Assembly: GCF_010915705.1 (NCBI RefSeq)
Contig: NZ_JAAIKE010000003.1
Location: 124,001-188,000 of the forward strand
DNA: 64,000 nt
Direction: 5' to 3'
Source of the DNA: Pseudotabrizicola algicola
Lineage (GTDB): Bacteria; Pseudomonadota; Alphaproteobacteria; Rhodobacterales; Rhodobacteraceae
The translations under genes were made by a program, and so were the position numbers. The notes under the pieces are model-generated. The model had not been told where the DNA came from and made no database searches. It saw only the letters and a program-made list of their open reading frames with translations. Below are positions 52,568-61,302 of this stretch, in pieces. Each line of letters opens with the position of its first letter. Positions within the stretch are counted from its first letter, which is position 1.

Positions 52568-53601
52568 GGTCGTTCCTCCTGAATGTCCCGGGGGCTTTTC
52601 TGTGGTGCGGCATGGCCGAGGGGCAGGGGGTCAAACCCCAAGCGGTCGATCAGCCCGCCCCAAAGCCCGCGCCGTGCAAACAGCATGACCGCGATGCCGA
52701 TCAGCCCAAGTGCGATAAGATAAACGGTGCCGTAGTCTGACAGCAGGCGCTGCAATCCGTAAAAGACCAGCACGCCGACAATCGGTCCGGGCAGGGTGCC
52801 GATGCCGCCGATGACCACGATGAAGATCACAAAAGCGGTCCAGTCGAGCAGTGAGAACGCGGCATCGGGCGATATGCGGCCGATCTGGATGAACAGAAGC
52901 GCGCCGCACAGGCCCGTGGCAAAGGCCGTCAGCAAAAACACCAGCGCTTTCAGCCGCGTGGGATCAACGCCCACCGATTGCGCGGCTACCGGATTGTCTC
53001 GCACGGCCTGCAGCCCAAGCCCCATGCGCGAGCGCAAGAAAAGCCAGCAGCCCAGAAGCAGCGCTGACGCCAGCAGCAGCGCCAGCCAGTAGGTCATCGC
53101 ATCTACCGCCGCCGCCGCCGAAACTCCCAGAAGCTCGCGCACCGCGTCGACACCCAGCATCTCGCGGGTGGCATCGCGCGGCAGAGCCGTTCCGGTTCCG
53201 CCGCCCAGGGCCCGCCATTGTCCGAAGGACAACCGCGCGATATCCGCGACTGCCCAAGTGCCGATGGCAAAATAGGCACCGTTCAGACGGAAGGCGAAGA
53301 AAGCGACCGGGATCGACAGCGCCATAGCCACCACCCCGCCGACAAGCACACCCGCCAGAGGGTCCCAGCCCCAGAGGATGGTCGTGGCGAACATCACATA
53401 GGCCCCGACCCCCACAAAGGCCTGCTGCCCAACCGATACCAGCCCGGCGAACCCCGCAAGCAGGTTCCAGTTCAGGGCCAGAACGAGCAGGCACAACACC
53501 TTGAACAGATCCTGCACCAGAATTCGGGGACCAAGCACCGGCACCAGCGCAAGCGCCACCATAACCGCCAGACCGATCAAGCCCGTGACAAGCGTTTTCA
53601 T
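52564..53601 (-). CDS. livM: Branched-chain-amino-acid-type ABC permease LivM (importer 1)
   Basis: 345 aa with 8-10 predicted membrane segments; family features NWNLLAGFAGLVSVGQQAFVG, GLQAVRDNPVAAQSVGVD (cytoplasmic loop) and a C-terminal LGLIGIAVMLFARRGLWGGL. Member of the HAAT uptake family, which also carries aromatic acids. Followed directly by the dioxygenase. Confidence 0.93.
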   Translation of the reverse strand: MKTLVTGLIGLAVMVALALVPVLGPRILVQDLFKVLCLLVLALNWNLLAGFAGLVSVGQQAFVGVGAYVMFATTILWGWDPLAGVLVGGVVAMALSIPVAFFAFRLNGAYFAIGTWAVADIARLSFGQWRALGGGTGTALPRDATREMLGVDAVRELLGVSAAAAVDAMTYWLALLLASALLLGCWLFLRSRMGLGLQAVRDNPVAAQSVGVDPTRLKALVFLLTAFATGLCGALLFIQIGRISPDAAFSLLDWTAFVIFIVVIGGIGTLPGPIVGVLVFYGLQRLLSDYGTVYLIALGLIGIAVMLFARRGLWGGLIDRLGFDPLPLGHAAPQKSPRDIQEERP

Positions 53602-53610
53602 TTTCGCCTC

Positions 53611-54474
53611 TCAGTCATTCGCGCGTGGAAACAGGCCGCGGGGACGCACCAGCAACACGGCGACAAAGGCGATATGGCCCGCCAGAATTTGCCATTCGGG
53701 GTTGAGCGCAGCGCCAAAAGCCTGCGCGACGCCGATCACCATCCCGCCGGCCAAAGTCCCCCACAGGCTCCCCAAGCCGCCGATGATCACCGCCTCGAAG
53801 GCATAAAGCAGTCTTGCAGGGCCGATCGAGGGGTCAAAATTGGCCCGTGCGCCCAGATACAACGCGGCGATGGTGGCAACGACCAGCGCAATCCCGGTGG
53901 CAATCGCAAAGATCCGGCGCGGTCTGATGCCCATAAGCTGCGCGGTCACAGGGTCGTCAGATGTGGCGCGAAACGCCCGGCCCAATGCGGTATGATAGAA
54001 CAGCCAGTTGAGCGCCAGAATGACCAGAATGGCCGAACCAAAGGTGATCAGCGGCATCACCCCTACGGTGACCGGCCCCACAGGCATCGAGGCGGATTCG
54101 ATGGCTCCGACGGGGAGTTTGCGGCTGTCTGCGCTGTAGCCTTGCAGCAGCACGTTCTGGATCACCACCGACAGACCAAATGTCACCAGCAGCGGCGGCA
54201 GAATGTCATCCCCCAGAACACGGTTCAAGAGCGCGGTTTGCAGCACCCAGCCCAGAGCAAACATCAGGGGCAGTGCAAGCGCTGCGGCAACAAAGGGATT
54301 CAGCCCCGTCGCGGTTCCAATGCCCAGAATAAGGTAAGCGCCCAGAACGATAAGATCGCCATGCGCGAGATTGACCAGCCGCATGATGCCGAAAACAAGG
54401 CTCAGCCCCGCCGCGAACAGCGCGTAAAGCCCGCCCAGCATCATTCCTTGCACCAATGTATCCAGCCAGATCAT
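53611..54474 (-). CDS. livH: Branched-chain-amino-acid-type ABC permease LivH (importer 1)
   Basis: 287 aa, about eight membrane segments. LivH marks: GMMLGGLYALFAAGLSLVFG, RLVNLAHGDLIVLGAY, TFGLSVVIQN, GRAFRATSDDPVTAQLMGI and FEAVIIGGLGSLWGTLAGG. Pairs with LivM. 4-nt overlap with livF. Confidence 0.93.
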   Translation of the reverse strand: MIWLDTLVQGMMLGGLYALFAAGLSLVFGIMRLVNLAHGDLIVLGAYLILGIGTATGLNPFVAAALALPLMFALGWVLQTALLNRVLGDDILPPLLVTFGLSVVIQNVLLQGYSADSRKLPVGAIESASMPVGPVTVGVMPLITFGSAILVILALNWLFYHTALGRAFRATSDDPVTAQLMGIRPRRIFAIATGIALVVATIAALYLGARANFDPSIGPARLLYAFEAVIIGGLGSLWGTLAGGMVIGVAQAFGAALNPEWQILAGHIAFVAVLLVRPRGLFPRAND

Positions 54475-55184
54475 GCGTGGTTTACTCCGAAGTAAGCGTC
54501 ATGAATGGCGGCGCGGCTCAGGTCTTGTGGACGCCCTGACAGGGTGATGCGCCCTTCCATCATGCAATGCACATGGTCGGCCACCTTCAGCGCCTGCCCG
54601 ATGTCTTGCTCGACCACAATGATCGCGGTTCCGCTGTCACGGATGGTGGGAAAGGCCGCGTAAATCTCGCGGATCACCACGGGGGCGAGGCCAAGGCTAA
54701 GCTCGTCACACAAAAGGACGGTGGGGTTGGACATCAGCGCGCGGCCGATGGCCACCATCTGCTGCTGGCCACCCGAGAGTGCGGTTCCGGGGTGCGTGCG
54801 CCGCTCCCGAAGAATGGGAAACAGACCGTAGATCCTGTCCAGCGTCCAGAAACCGTTGCCTTTGCGCGAATGCGCACCGATTTGCAGGTTCTCTTCCACG
54901 GTCAGACTGGGAAAAAGGCGCCTGCCCTCGGGAACCATCGCAATGCCAGCCGACAGGATATCGGGCGCGGAAAGGCGGGTGATATCGCGGCCTTGCAGGC
55001 GCACGCTGCCCCCCGTCACATGGGCGATGCCCGTGGTCGCGCGCATCAGCGTCGTCTTGCCAGCGCCGTTTGCGCCGATGATGGCCAGGGTCTGGCCTTG
55101 GTGCAGGGTCAGATCCACCCCGAACAAAGCCTTGAAATCTCCGTAATGGGCGATCAGGCCCTGAACCTCCAGAAACGCGGTCAT
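54471..55184 (-). CDS. livF: ABC ATPase LivF (importer 1)
   Basis: 237 aa. Walker A GANGAGKT 37-44, signature LSGGQ 136-140 (ALSGGQQQMVAIGRAL), Walker B ending CDE at about 159-161, and the LivF C-terminus (LSRAAIHDAYFGVNHA). 4-nt overlaps with livG and livH. Confidence 0.93.
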   Translation of the reverse strand: MTAFLEVQGLIAHYGDFKALFGVDLTLHQGQTLAIIGANGAGKTTLMRATTGIAHVTGGSVRLQGRDITRLSAPDILSAGIAMVPEGRRLFPSLTVEENLQIGAHSRKGNGFWTLDRIYGLFPILRERRTHPGTALSGGQQQMVAIGRALMSNPTVLLCDELSLGLAPVVIREIYAAFPTIRDSGTAIIVVEQDIGQALKVADHVHCMMEGRITLSGRPQDLSRAAIHDAYFGVNHA

Positions 55185-55900
55185 GCCTCGATCCCCAGAT
55201 AGATTTCTTGCACCTGCGGGGCGGCCATCACTTCGTCAGGCGTGCCGCTCATCAGGACTTGCCCGAAGTTGAGTGCGATGAGTCGGGTGACGACGGAAGT
55301 CAGCGCATGCAGCACATGCTCGATCCAGATTATCGCGGTGCCTTCGGCATGGATGGCGCGGATCGTGGCGATCAGGTCGACACATTCCGCATCTGTCAGT
55401 CCGCCCGCGATTTCATCAAGCAAGATCACACGCGGCCGAGTCGCCAAGGCCCGCGCAAGCTCCAGCCGCTTTCGGTTCAGCAGCGGCAAGGCTCCGGCTT
55501 TGCGATCTGCCAGTGCCGCAAGTCCCGTGCGGTGCAGGATATCCATGCAAAGCGATGGGGCTTCGGTGGCCGAGACGCCGCCTCCGAACCGTGCTGCCAC
55601 CAGCAGGTTTTCATACACCGACAAATGGCCGAAGGGCTGCGGAATCTGAAACGAACGTCCGATTCCGCTGGCACAGCGCTGCATCGGGGTCTCTTGGGTG
55701 ATGTCGCGGCCATGCAGCAACACCTTGCCTCCGTCGGGCCGCAGATTTCCGGTGATCAGATTGAAAAGCGTGGATTTTCCCGCCCCGTTCGGCCCGATGA
55801 TCCCAAGCGCCTCGCCTGCGGCAAGATCGAAACTGACATTGTCTGTGACCTTGAGCGCGCCAAAGCTTTTCGACACACCCTGCAATGACAAAATCGCCAT
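55181..55900 (-). CDS. livG: ABC ATPase LivG (importer 1), atypical signature motif
   Basis: 239 aa from ATG 55900; the frame to 55948 includes non-family residues. Walker A GPNGAGKS 36-43; the segment that should hold LSGGQ reads LPLLNRKRLELARAL (138-152), and Walker B continues LLDEIAGG. I recall a subset of LivG proteins with this altered signature, so it may still be functional with LivF supplying the canonical site. First gene of the operon controlled from the 55.97-kb palindrome. No binding-protein gene is present in this operon. Confidence 0.9.
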   Translation of the reverse strand: MAILSLQGVSKSFGALKVTDNVSFDLAAGEALGIIGPNGAGKSTLFNLITGNLRPDGGKVLLHGRDITQETPMQRCASGIGRSFQIPQPFGHLSVYENLLVAARFGGGVSATEAPSLCMDILHRTGLAALADRKAGALPLLNRKRLELARALATRPRVILLDEIAGGLTDAECVDLIATIRAIHAEGTAIIWIEHVLHALTSVVTRLIALNFGQVLMSGTPDEVMAAPQVQEIYLGIEA

Positions 55901-55968
55901 GATGCCCCCAGTTTCCCGCCAGCCGGCAGGGCTTCCCCTGTGCGACATTATTCTTGTCTGCAGATGAA

Positions 55969-55993
55969 ATTGATCGGATGGCTGCCGATCAAT
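55969..55993. promoter_or_regulatory. LysR-type operator upstream of livG
   Basis: Perfect 9-bp inverted repeat ATTGATCGG (55969-55977), 7-nt spacer, CCGATCAAT (55985-55993), 69 nt before the livG start. The left arm and right-hand ATATCGC flank are shared with the lysR site at 50399-50423. It ties the importer/dioxygenase operon to the LysR regulator. Confidence 0.68.
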
Positions 55994-56020
55994 ATCGCGT
56001 TCCGTTATGATCGGCAGGTC

Positions 56021-57640
56021 TCACCCTGCTGCCATCACCAGTTCTGCGGCCTTTTCGCCGATCATTACAGCAGGCGCATGGGTGTTGCCGCTCACGATGC
56101 GCGGCATGACCGAGCAATCGGCGATCCGGACGCCGAACAGACCGTGCACGTTCAGTTGCGCATCGGTGACGGCAAGCGGATCGGTCCCCATCCGCGCCGT
56201 GCCGACCGGATGAAAGATGGTGGTGCCAATCTCTGCCGCCAGCCTTGCCAGCGTGTCATCATCATCCGCGCCGGCGCCGGGTTTGATCTCGATGGGAGAG
56301 AACCGTGCCAGATGCGGTTGTGCCATCAGGCGGCGCGCGTGGCGGATGCTGTCGGCAGCCACTTTGCGATCTTCATCTGTCGCCAGATAGTTCGGCTGAA
56401 TCTGCGGTGCCATCCCCGCATCGGGGCTGACCGCGTGGCTCCATCCGGTTGACGTGGGGCGCAGGTTGCAAACAGAAACGGTCAGTGCCGGGGTCGTATG
56501 CAAAGGCTGGCCAAAGGCATCAAGCGACAGTGGCTGCACATGATATTCGATGTTCGCGCGCGTTTGGCCGGGGTCTGATCGGGTAAAAATGCCAAGTTGA
56601 CTCGGTGCCATCGCCATCGGCCCCGAACGTTTGAGCGCATACTCAAGCGCGATCCCCGCCTTGCCCCAAAGGGTGCGGGCGCGGTCATTCAGGGTGCGCG
56701 CGCCTTTGATGGCAAAGATCGTTCGCAGTTGCAGATGATCCTGCAGGTTCTCTCCGACACCCTGCAGCACATGCTGAACCGGAACCCTCAGGCGACGCAG
56801 CACGTCAGGCCGGCCTATTCCTGAAAGTTCGAGGATCTGGGGCGTGCCGATGGCACCTGCGCAAAGCACCACCTCTTGTCCGGCGTGAACCCTATGCAGG
56901 CCGCTGCGGTCCCGAAAGATCACGCCCGTTACCCTTTTCCCGTCCAGCGCCAACCGCTGCACATGGGCGCCGGTCACGATGCGCAGGTTGGGTCGCCGCC
57001 GTGCCGGGTCCAGAAAGGCCTTTCGGGCATTCCATCGGATGCCGCTGCGCTGGTTTACCGGAAAATACCCCACGCCTTCGTTGTCGCCCGCGTTGAAATC
57101 CGCGCTGGCCCTGATCCCCATCTGTTGGGCAGCCTGCGCAACCTCGTCAAGGATGGGCCAGCGCAGCCTTTGTTCTTCCACCCGCAGTTCGCCTTCGATG
57201 CTGTGATGATCGCTCTCAGCCCCGAAATGGCGCTCGGAGCGGCGGAACAGCGGCAGAACCTCATCCCAACCCCAGCCCGCATTGCCCAGATCGCGCCAGT
57301 CGTCATAGTCCTGCGCCTGACCGCGCATATAGATCATACCGTTGATCGACGAGCAGCCGCCAAGCACCTTGCCCCGCGGATAGATCAGACTGCGCCCGTT
57401 TAGCCCCGGCACGGGTTCGGTGCGAAATCCCCAGTCCAGACGGGGATGACCGATGGCGAAAAGGTAGCCGACCGGAATATGCACCCAAGGATGGTTGTCG
57501 CTGCCCCCCGCTTCGATCAGCAGCACAGTGCGGCGCAGATTGGCGGTAAGCCGGTTTGCCAGCACCGAACCCGCCGAACCGGCCCCGATGATCACAACAT
57601 CATAACTGCCGAAATCGGCGACAGCCTCAGCGGAAGACAT
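56021..57640 (-). CDS. GMC-family FAD oxidoreductase (choline-dehydrogenase-like)
   Basis: 539 aa. N-terminal FAD motif VVIIGAGSAGSVLANRL at about 15-31, LIEAGG, the GMC signature RGKVLGGCSSINGMIYMRG, the second signature GAIGTPQILELSGIG and C-terminal HPVGTARMG plus NTHAPAVMIGEKAAELV with the catalytic His. Oxidises an alcohol, possibly a hydroxyalkyl or benzylic side chain of the aromatic substrate. It overlaps the flavin reductase gene by 14 nt. Confidence 0.9.
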   Translation of the reverse strand: MSSAEAVADFGSYDVVIIGAGSAGSVLANRLTANLRRTVLLIEAGGSDNHPWVHIPVGYLFAIGHPRLDWGFRTEPVPGLNGRSLIYPRGKVLGGCSSINGMIYMRGQAQDYDDWRDLGNAGWGWDEVLPLFRRSERHFGAESDHHSIEGELRVEEQRLRWPILDEVAQAAQQMGIRASADFNAGDNEGVGYFPVNQRSGIRWNARKAFLDPARRRPNLRIVTGAHVQRLALDGKRVTGVIFRDRSGLHRVHAGQEVVLCAGAIGTPQILELSGIGRPDVLRRLRVPVQHVLQGVGENLQDHLQLRTIFAIKGARTLNDRARTLWGKAGIALEYALKRSGPMAMAPSQLGIFTRSDPGQTRANIEYHVQPLSLDAFGQPLHTTPALTVSVCNLRPTSTGWSHAVSPDAGMAPQIQPNYLATDEDRKVAADSIRHARRLMAQPHLARFSPIEIKPGAGADDDDTLARLAAEIGTTIFHPVGTARMGTDPLAVTDAQLNVHGLFGVRIADCSVMPRIVSGNTHAPAVMIGEKAAELVMAAG

Positions 57641-58187
57641 CGCGATACTCTGCGTCCATCGCTGTCAGGCTTGCGGACCCGTCCGCAGCTTCGCGCAGCC
57701 GGTGCCAGCGGCGATCCATATAGATGAGCGATTCGAGTTCCGGCGCATTTGGCGGCGCACCGCAGCTGCCTTCGACAAGCTCTGCTGTCACAACGGTGGC
57801 CCCTTGAAGCGGCAGGGTGCCAATGATCTTGGCGCGAAACCACGTGGCAACGGCGGTATAGCGCGGCTCGCCGCTTGGCAAACGCTCCCACGGAACGTCC
57901 GCCCCGAAACGATCGGCACCCGGTGTGGCCCCCAGAAGGGCCAAGTCGAGGTCACGATAGCGCAGAAGGTGGATCACCATGCTGCCCGCTGCAAGGACCG
58001 AAGCGGTAGAACCCGAGCGGGTTGAAAGCGAGAATGCGACCGTTGGCGGGTCTGCACTGACCGAGATCAGCGAAGATACGGTCATCGCAACCGGATTGTC
58101 TCCGGGATCGGCGGCCAGCACCGCAACCCCGGCCGGATGGCAGCGGAACGCCTCGCGGAAGGCATCGGAAAGCGTGTGGGCAGTCAT
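57627..58187 (-). CDS. Flavin reductase (HpaC/HsaB-like)
   Basis: 186 aa. Flavin-binding split-barrel with the usual N-terminal series FRCHPAGVAVLAAD, AMTVSSLISVSADPPTVAFSLS and the later FRAKIIGTLPLQG. Supplies reduced flavin to a partner monooxygenase, here almost certainly the acyl-CoA-dehydrogenase-fold protein encoded just upstream. The last ~20 residues are extra and acidic. Confidence 0.9.
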   Translation of the reverse strand: MTAHTLSDAFREAFRCHPAGVAVLAADPGDNPVAMTVSSLISVSADPPTVAFSLSTRSGSTASVLAAGSMVIHLLRYRDLDLALLGATPGADRFGADVPWERLPSGEPRYTAVATWFRAKIIGTLPLQGATVVTAELVEGSCGAPPNAPELESLIYMDRRWHRLREAADGSASLTAMDAEYRDVFR

Positions 58188-58241
58188 GGGATCACTCCTG
58201 TGGTCCCGCTGGCCGAACGCATCCGGCCAGCGGGTCTTGGC

Positions 58242-59462
58242 TTACTTCTTCTCGATCAGGTCGTAGAACTGCCATGTGCGGTCCGACCACTGACCGCCAA
58301 TCTCGCGGCCAGCCGAGGTGACGATGGAAGGAGCAATGGTGAAGTGGTTTGCGGCCACCATCATGTCGCGGAACGTGCGCTGGATGACCCCGGCTCGCAG
58401 ACCAGCCCCGCCCGAAGCGCGATAGGCGAAGTTGCAGACATCGACGCCTGCCTCATGGATCTGCGATTTTGCCAGATGCACAAGGCTGATCTGCCGCGTG
58501 GTCATCTGGCTGCCCGCCTCGGCGGTTGCTTCAATGTCACGCCATACCTCCATCACAAAGGCGCGCGCGGCGCGGTAGCTGGCTTCGGCGCGGCCATAGT
58601 CGTGCCAGAACTTTTCGCTTTCGCCGAGCAGTCCGGCGCGGCCCGACTTCGAGCGGGCAAAGCTGGCGATCTCGTCCAGCATGCGCCGTCCCGCACCCAT
58701 GGCCCAGCCGGTGTGGCCAATCGCGGCAAGCCCGACGATACCAAGGCTGAACAGCTCCTTCAGGCGCTGCGGTGGTGCGGTCAGGATGGGGAACACCAGA
58801 TCTTCGGCGATGAACACATCTTCCGCCGCGTAGTCGATAGACCCAGTGCCCTTGAGACCCAGAACATCCCAGTTGCCCAATTGCTTGTGCTCGGGGATTG
58901 GGGCATGGGCGCACATCACGATGACATTGCCCGCGTCGTCCTTGGCCGGTTTGCCGGTGCCATCATCGACAAAGCAGGCCGAATGGGACCATGTGGCGTG
59001 GGAAAAGCCCGAGCCATAGCTCCATTTGCCCGTCAGACGATACCCGCCCTCGACCTTCTTGAGCATACCAAGCGGTGCGCCTTGACCAGAGAAGCGGTTT
59101 TCCGTCCCCGGTGCGAACAGCCGCTCGACAGCAGAATCCGGCAAGAACGCGGCCGACATTGCGCCGATGCAGCAATGCACCATCGACACCCAGCCTGCCG
59201 AGCCTGACCAGCGGGTGATGGCTTCAAGCAGTTGCAGGACTTCCGTCGGGCGCATCTGGGCGCCGCCCAGTTCCTCGGTCGCCAGCAGGTGCGACATGCG
59301 CAGCGGGCGCAAAAGGGCAAAACTCTCGGCGGTCAACTCGCCCGCCGCTTCGTCGGCTGCCGCATTTGCGTCCAGCGCAGGGCCGATCTGATCAATCTTG
59401 GCAAGAATGTCGCGGTAGTCGACCGTGTTGCCCCAGTAGCTGTGCTTCATAGGTTTGTTCAT
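58242..59462 (-). CDS. Two-component flavin-dependent monooxygenase, oxygenase subunit (acyl-CoA dehydrogenase fold)
   Basis: 406 aa from ATG 59462 with GAGGAGG upstream. Acyl-CoA-dehydrogenase fold: N-terminal helical domain, middle beta domain (GYRLTGKWSYGSGFSHATW, LGLKGTGSIDY) and a C-terminal helical bundle (YRASGGAGLRAGVIQRTFRDMMVAANH). The lack of the acyl-CoA dehydrogenase catalytic Glu context and the adjacent flavin reductase place it with HsaA/p-hydroxyphenylacetate-hydroxylase-type enzymes. Probably hydroxylates a phenolic ring in the upper pathway. Confidence 0.87.
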   Translation of the reverse strand: MNKPMKHSYWGNTVDYRDILAKIDQIGPALDANAAADEAAGELTAESFALLRPLRMSHLLATEELGGAQMRPTEVLQLLEAITRWSGSAGWVSMVHCCIGAMSAAFLPDSAVERLFAPGTENRFSGQGAPLGMLKKVEGGYRLTGKWSYGSGFSHATWSHSACFVDDGTGKPAKDDAGNVIVMCAHAPIPEHKQLGNWDVLGLKGTGSIDYAAEDVFIAEDLVFPILTAPPQRLKELFSLGIVGLAAIGHTGWAMGAGRRMLDEIASFARSKSGRAGLLGESEKFWHDYGRAEASYRAARAFVMEVWRDIEATAEAGSQMTTRQISLVHLAKSQIHEAGVDVCNFAYRASGGAGLRAGVIQRTFRDMMVAANHFTIAPSIVTSAGREIGGQWSDRTWQFYDLIEKK

Positions 59463-59489
59463 GGCTGTCTCCTCCTCAGACAAATGGTT

Positions 59490-60278
59490 TCAGGCGGCGA
59501 GAAAATCGCCGATCTTGGAAAGCGTCTCGGGCTTTTCCTGCAGGACCAGATGCCCCGCGTCGGGCACAGCCAGCAGGGATGCGGCGGGCAAGGCATCACA
59601 CCACAGTGGGGCTTGGCTTGCAGGCAGCAGACGGTCCTTGTCACCCCAGACCACAAGCGTGGGGTTCGTGATGCGCGCCATCATGCGGCGCAGGTTCGGA
59701 TGCCCCATGCCGAAAGGCGCACAAAGCCTGCCGACGGCCTCGCCTTCGCGGGCGCGGTCCGCCCCGAAGGCCGCCGCAAAATCAGCGTCTGACCCGTCGG
59801 GAAAGTAGGGCAGGGCCACTGCAGGATCATGCGCGAGATAGGCAGGAAAGTCCTGCGGGGCGATATCGCCCAGAGGCGTTGCTGGATGACCCGGATCATT
59901 CAGCCCCGCGGGCGCGACAAGCACCACGCGGTCAAACTTCTCGCGCGCCACCGCGGCCAGTTCGGTGGCCATCCACCCGCCCATCGAAAAGCCCATCAGA
60001 TGCGGCTTGGACGGAAGCGCCAGCGCATCGAGCAAGTTCAGGTAATGCACGATCAGATCGGCCATGCCGGAAACATGCGGGGCAGGGCCGGAAAACCCCA
60101 TGCCCGGATGGCTCGGCAACAGCACGCGAAAACGGTCAGCCAGCCCGGCAGCAAAATCGAAGCCTTCCAACGTGGCCGCGCCGTGCAGAAACAGCAGCGG
60201 TTTGCCTTGGCCGATGGCCTTGACCACGGTCTTGACCCCGCCAATCTCGAATTCCAGTGTTTCAAAGGTAACAGTCAA
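59490..60278 (-). CDS. Alpha/beta hydrolase
   Basis: 262 aa. Oxyanion motif LHGAATLEG near residue 32, nucleophile Ser98 in GFSMGG, acid Asp in WGDKDRLLP and His in DAGHLVLQEKPE. It resembles C-C bond or ester hydrolases of aromatic pathways. It may cleave an ester or acyl side chain before ring hydroxylation. Same operon as the monooxygenase, 27 nt upstream of it. Confidence 0.88.
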   Translation of the reverse strand: MTVTFETLEFEIGGVKTVVKAIGQGKPLLFLHGAATLEGFDFAAGLADRFRVLLPSHPGMGFSGPAPHVSGMADLIVHYLNLLDALALPSKPHLMGFSMGGWMATELAAVAREKFDRVVLVAPAGLNDPGHPATPLGDIAPQDFPAYLAHDPAVALPYFPDGSDADFAAAFGADRAREGEAVGRLCAPFGMGHPNLRRMMARITNPTLVVWGDKDRLLPASQAPLWCDALPAASLLAVPDAGHLVLQEKPETLSKIGDFLAA

Positions 60279-60291
60279 TTCCGGCTCCTCC

Positions 60292-61302
60292 TCAGGACAG
60301 GTCTGGTTGGATCAGCACCTTGCATTGCGTGGTGCGCCTGCGCAGGCTTTCGAATACCTGTGGCACCTGTGACAGGCCGATCCGCTCCGTGATGATTTGC
60401 TGCGGGATGCCGCTGGCGAGCGCATCGAGGGCGGCAGAGAATTCGCGACCCTGATGGAAAAAGACCGCAAAGATCAGGTCAATTTCCTTGCTCAGGGCGA
60501 TGAAGGGGTCCCATTCGTCGCCGCCGATGCACAGGCCGACGCCCACGACCTTGCCTTGCAGGCGCACGGATTCGACCGCAGCCTGCAACAGCCCGCGCTT
60601 GCCCACGCATTCAAAGACGATATCGGGCGGGCCACCGCAAAGATCGGAGATGTTCTCGGCCAGTCTGTCGCCAGAGAGGGCAAAATCGGTTGCCCCGAGG
60701 GCAAGTGCCCGCTCGCGTTGGTGGGTGTGGATGTCGGCCATAACCACATGGGCGGCGCCAAACCGTCTGGCCCAGAAGGCAACCAGCAGCCCGATCGGCC
60801 CCGCGCCCAGAATGGCCACCCTGTCTCCGGGTTTCAAACCCGCACGCGTCACGCAGTGCAAGGCCACGGCCAAGGGCTCGGCCAAGGCACCATCTGCCAG
60901 ATCGACTCCGGGGGGCAGCTTGTGGCATTGCCGCGCGGCAACGGTCACATATTCCGCATAACCCCCGCCGATCAGGACCATATCGGGGCAGCGGGCCGGA
61001 TCGCCCGAGAGACAGCGCGCGCAGGTGCCGCAGCCGCGCATCGGCACCACGGCCACGCGGTCCCCCGCTGACAGCGCGTCCACATCACGCCCCACGGCCA
61101 CCACTTCGCCAGAGATTTCATGACCCAGAACAAAGCCCGCTCCGATCCCGAAGGGCGCCGGGTCTTCCGTGATGTGCAGATCGCTGCCGCAGATGCCACA
61201 GCCTGCCACCCGCAACAGCACCTCATCCGCGCGCGGGCTTGGGTCTGCTTGGGCGCTGATACGCAGAGGTTGCGCCACTGCGTCAAAGAATGCCGCCTTC
61301 AT
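60292..61302 (-). CDS. Zinc-dependent medium-chain alcohol dehydrogenase
   Basis: 336 aa from ATG 61302 (ATGA overlap with livM2). Catalytic-zinc region CGICGSDLHITEDP and GHEISGEVVAVG, structural-zinc cysteines in CGTCARCLSGDPARCPD, and the Rossmann motif ILGAGPIGLL. Oxidises an alcohol with NAD(P). Together with the GMC enzyme it suggests side-chain alcohol oxidation in the upper pathway. Confidence 0.92.
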   Translation of the reverse strand: MKAAFFDAVAQPLRISAQADPSPRADEVLLRVAGCGICGSDLHITEDPAPFGIGAGFVLGHEISGEVVAVGRDVDALSAGDRVAVVPMRGCGTCARCLSGDPARCPDMVLIGGGYAEYVTVAARQCHKLPPGVDLADGALAEPLAVALHCVTRAGLKPGDRVAILGAGPIGLLVAFWARRFGAAHVVMADIHTHQRERALALGATDFALSGDRLAENISDLCGGPPDIVFECVGKRGLLQAAVESVRLQGKVVGVGLCIGGDEWDPFIALSKEIDLIFAVFFHQGREFSAALDALASGIPQQIITERIGLSQVPQVFESLRRRTTQCKVLIQPDLS

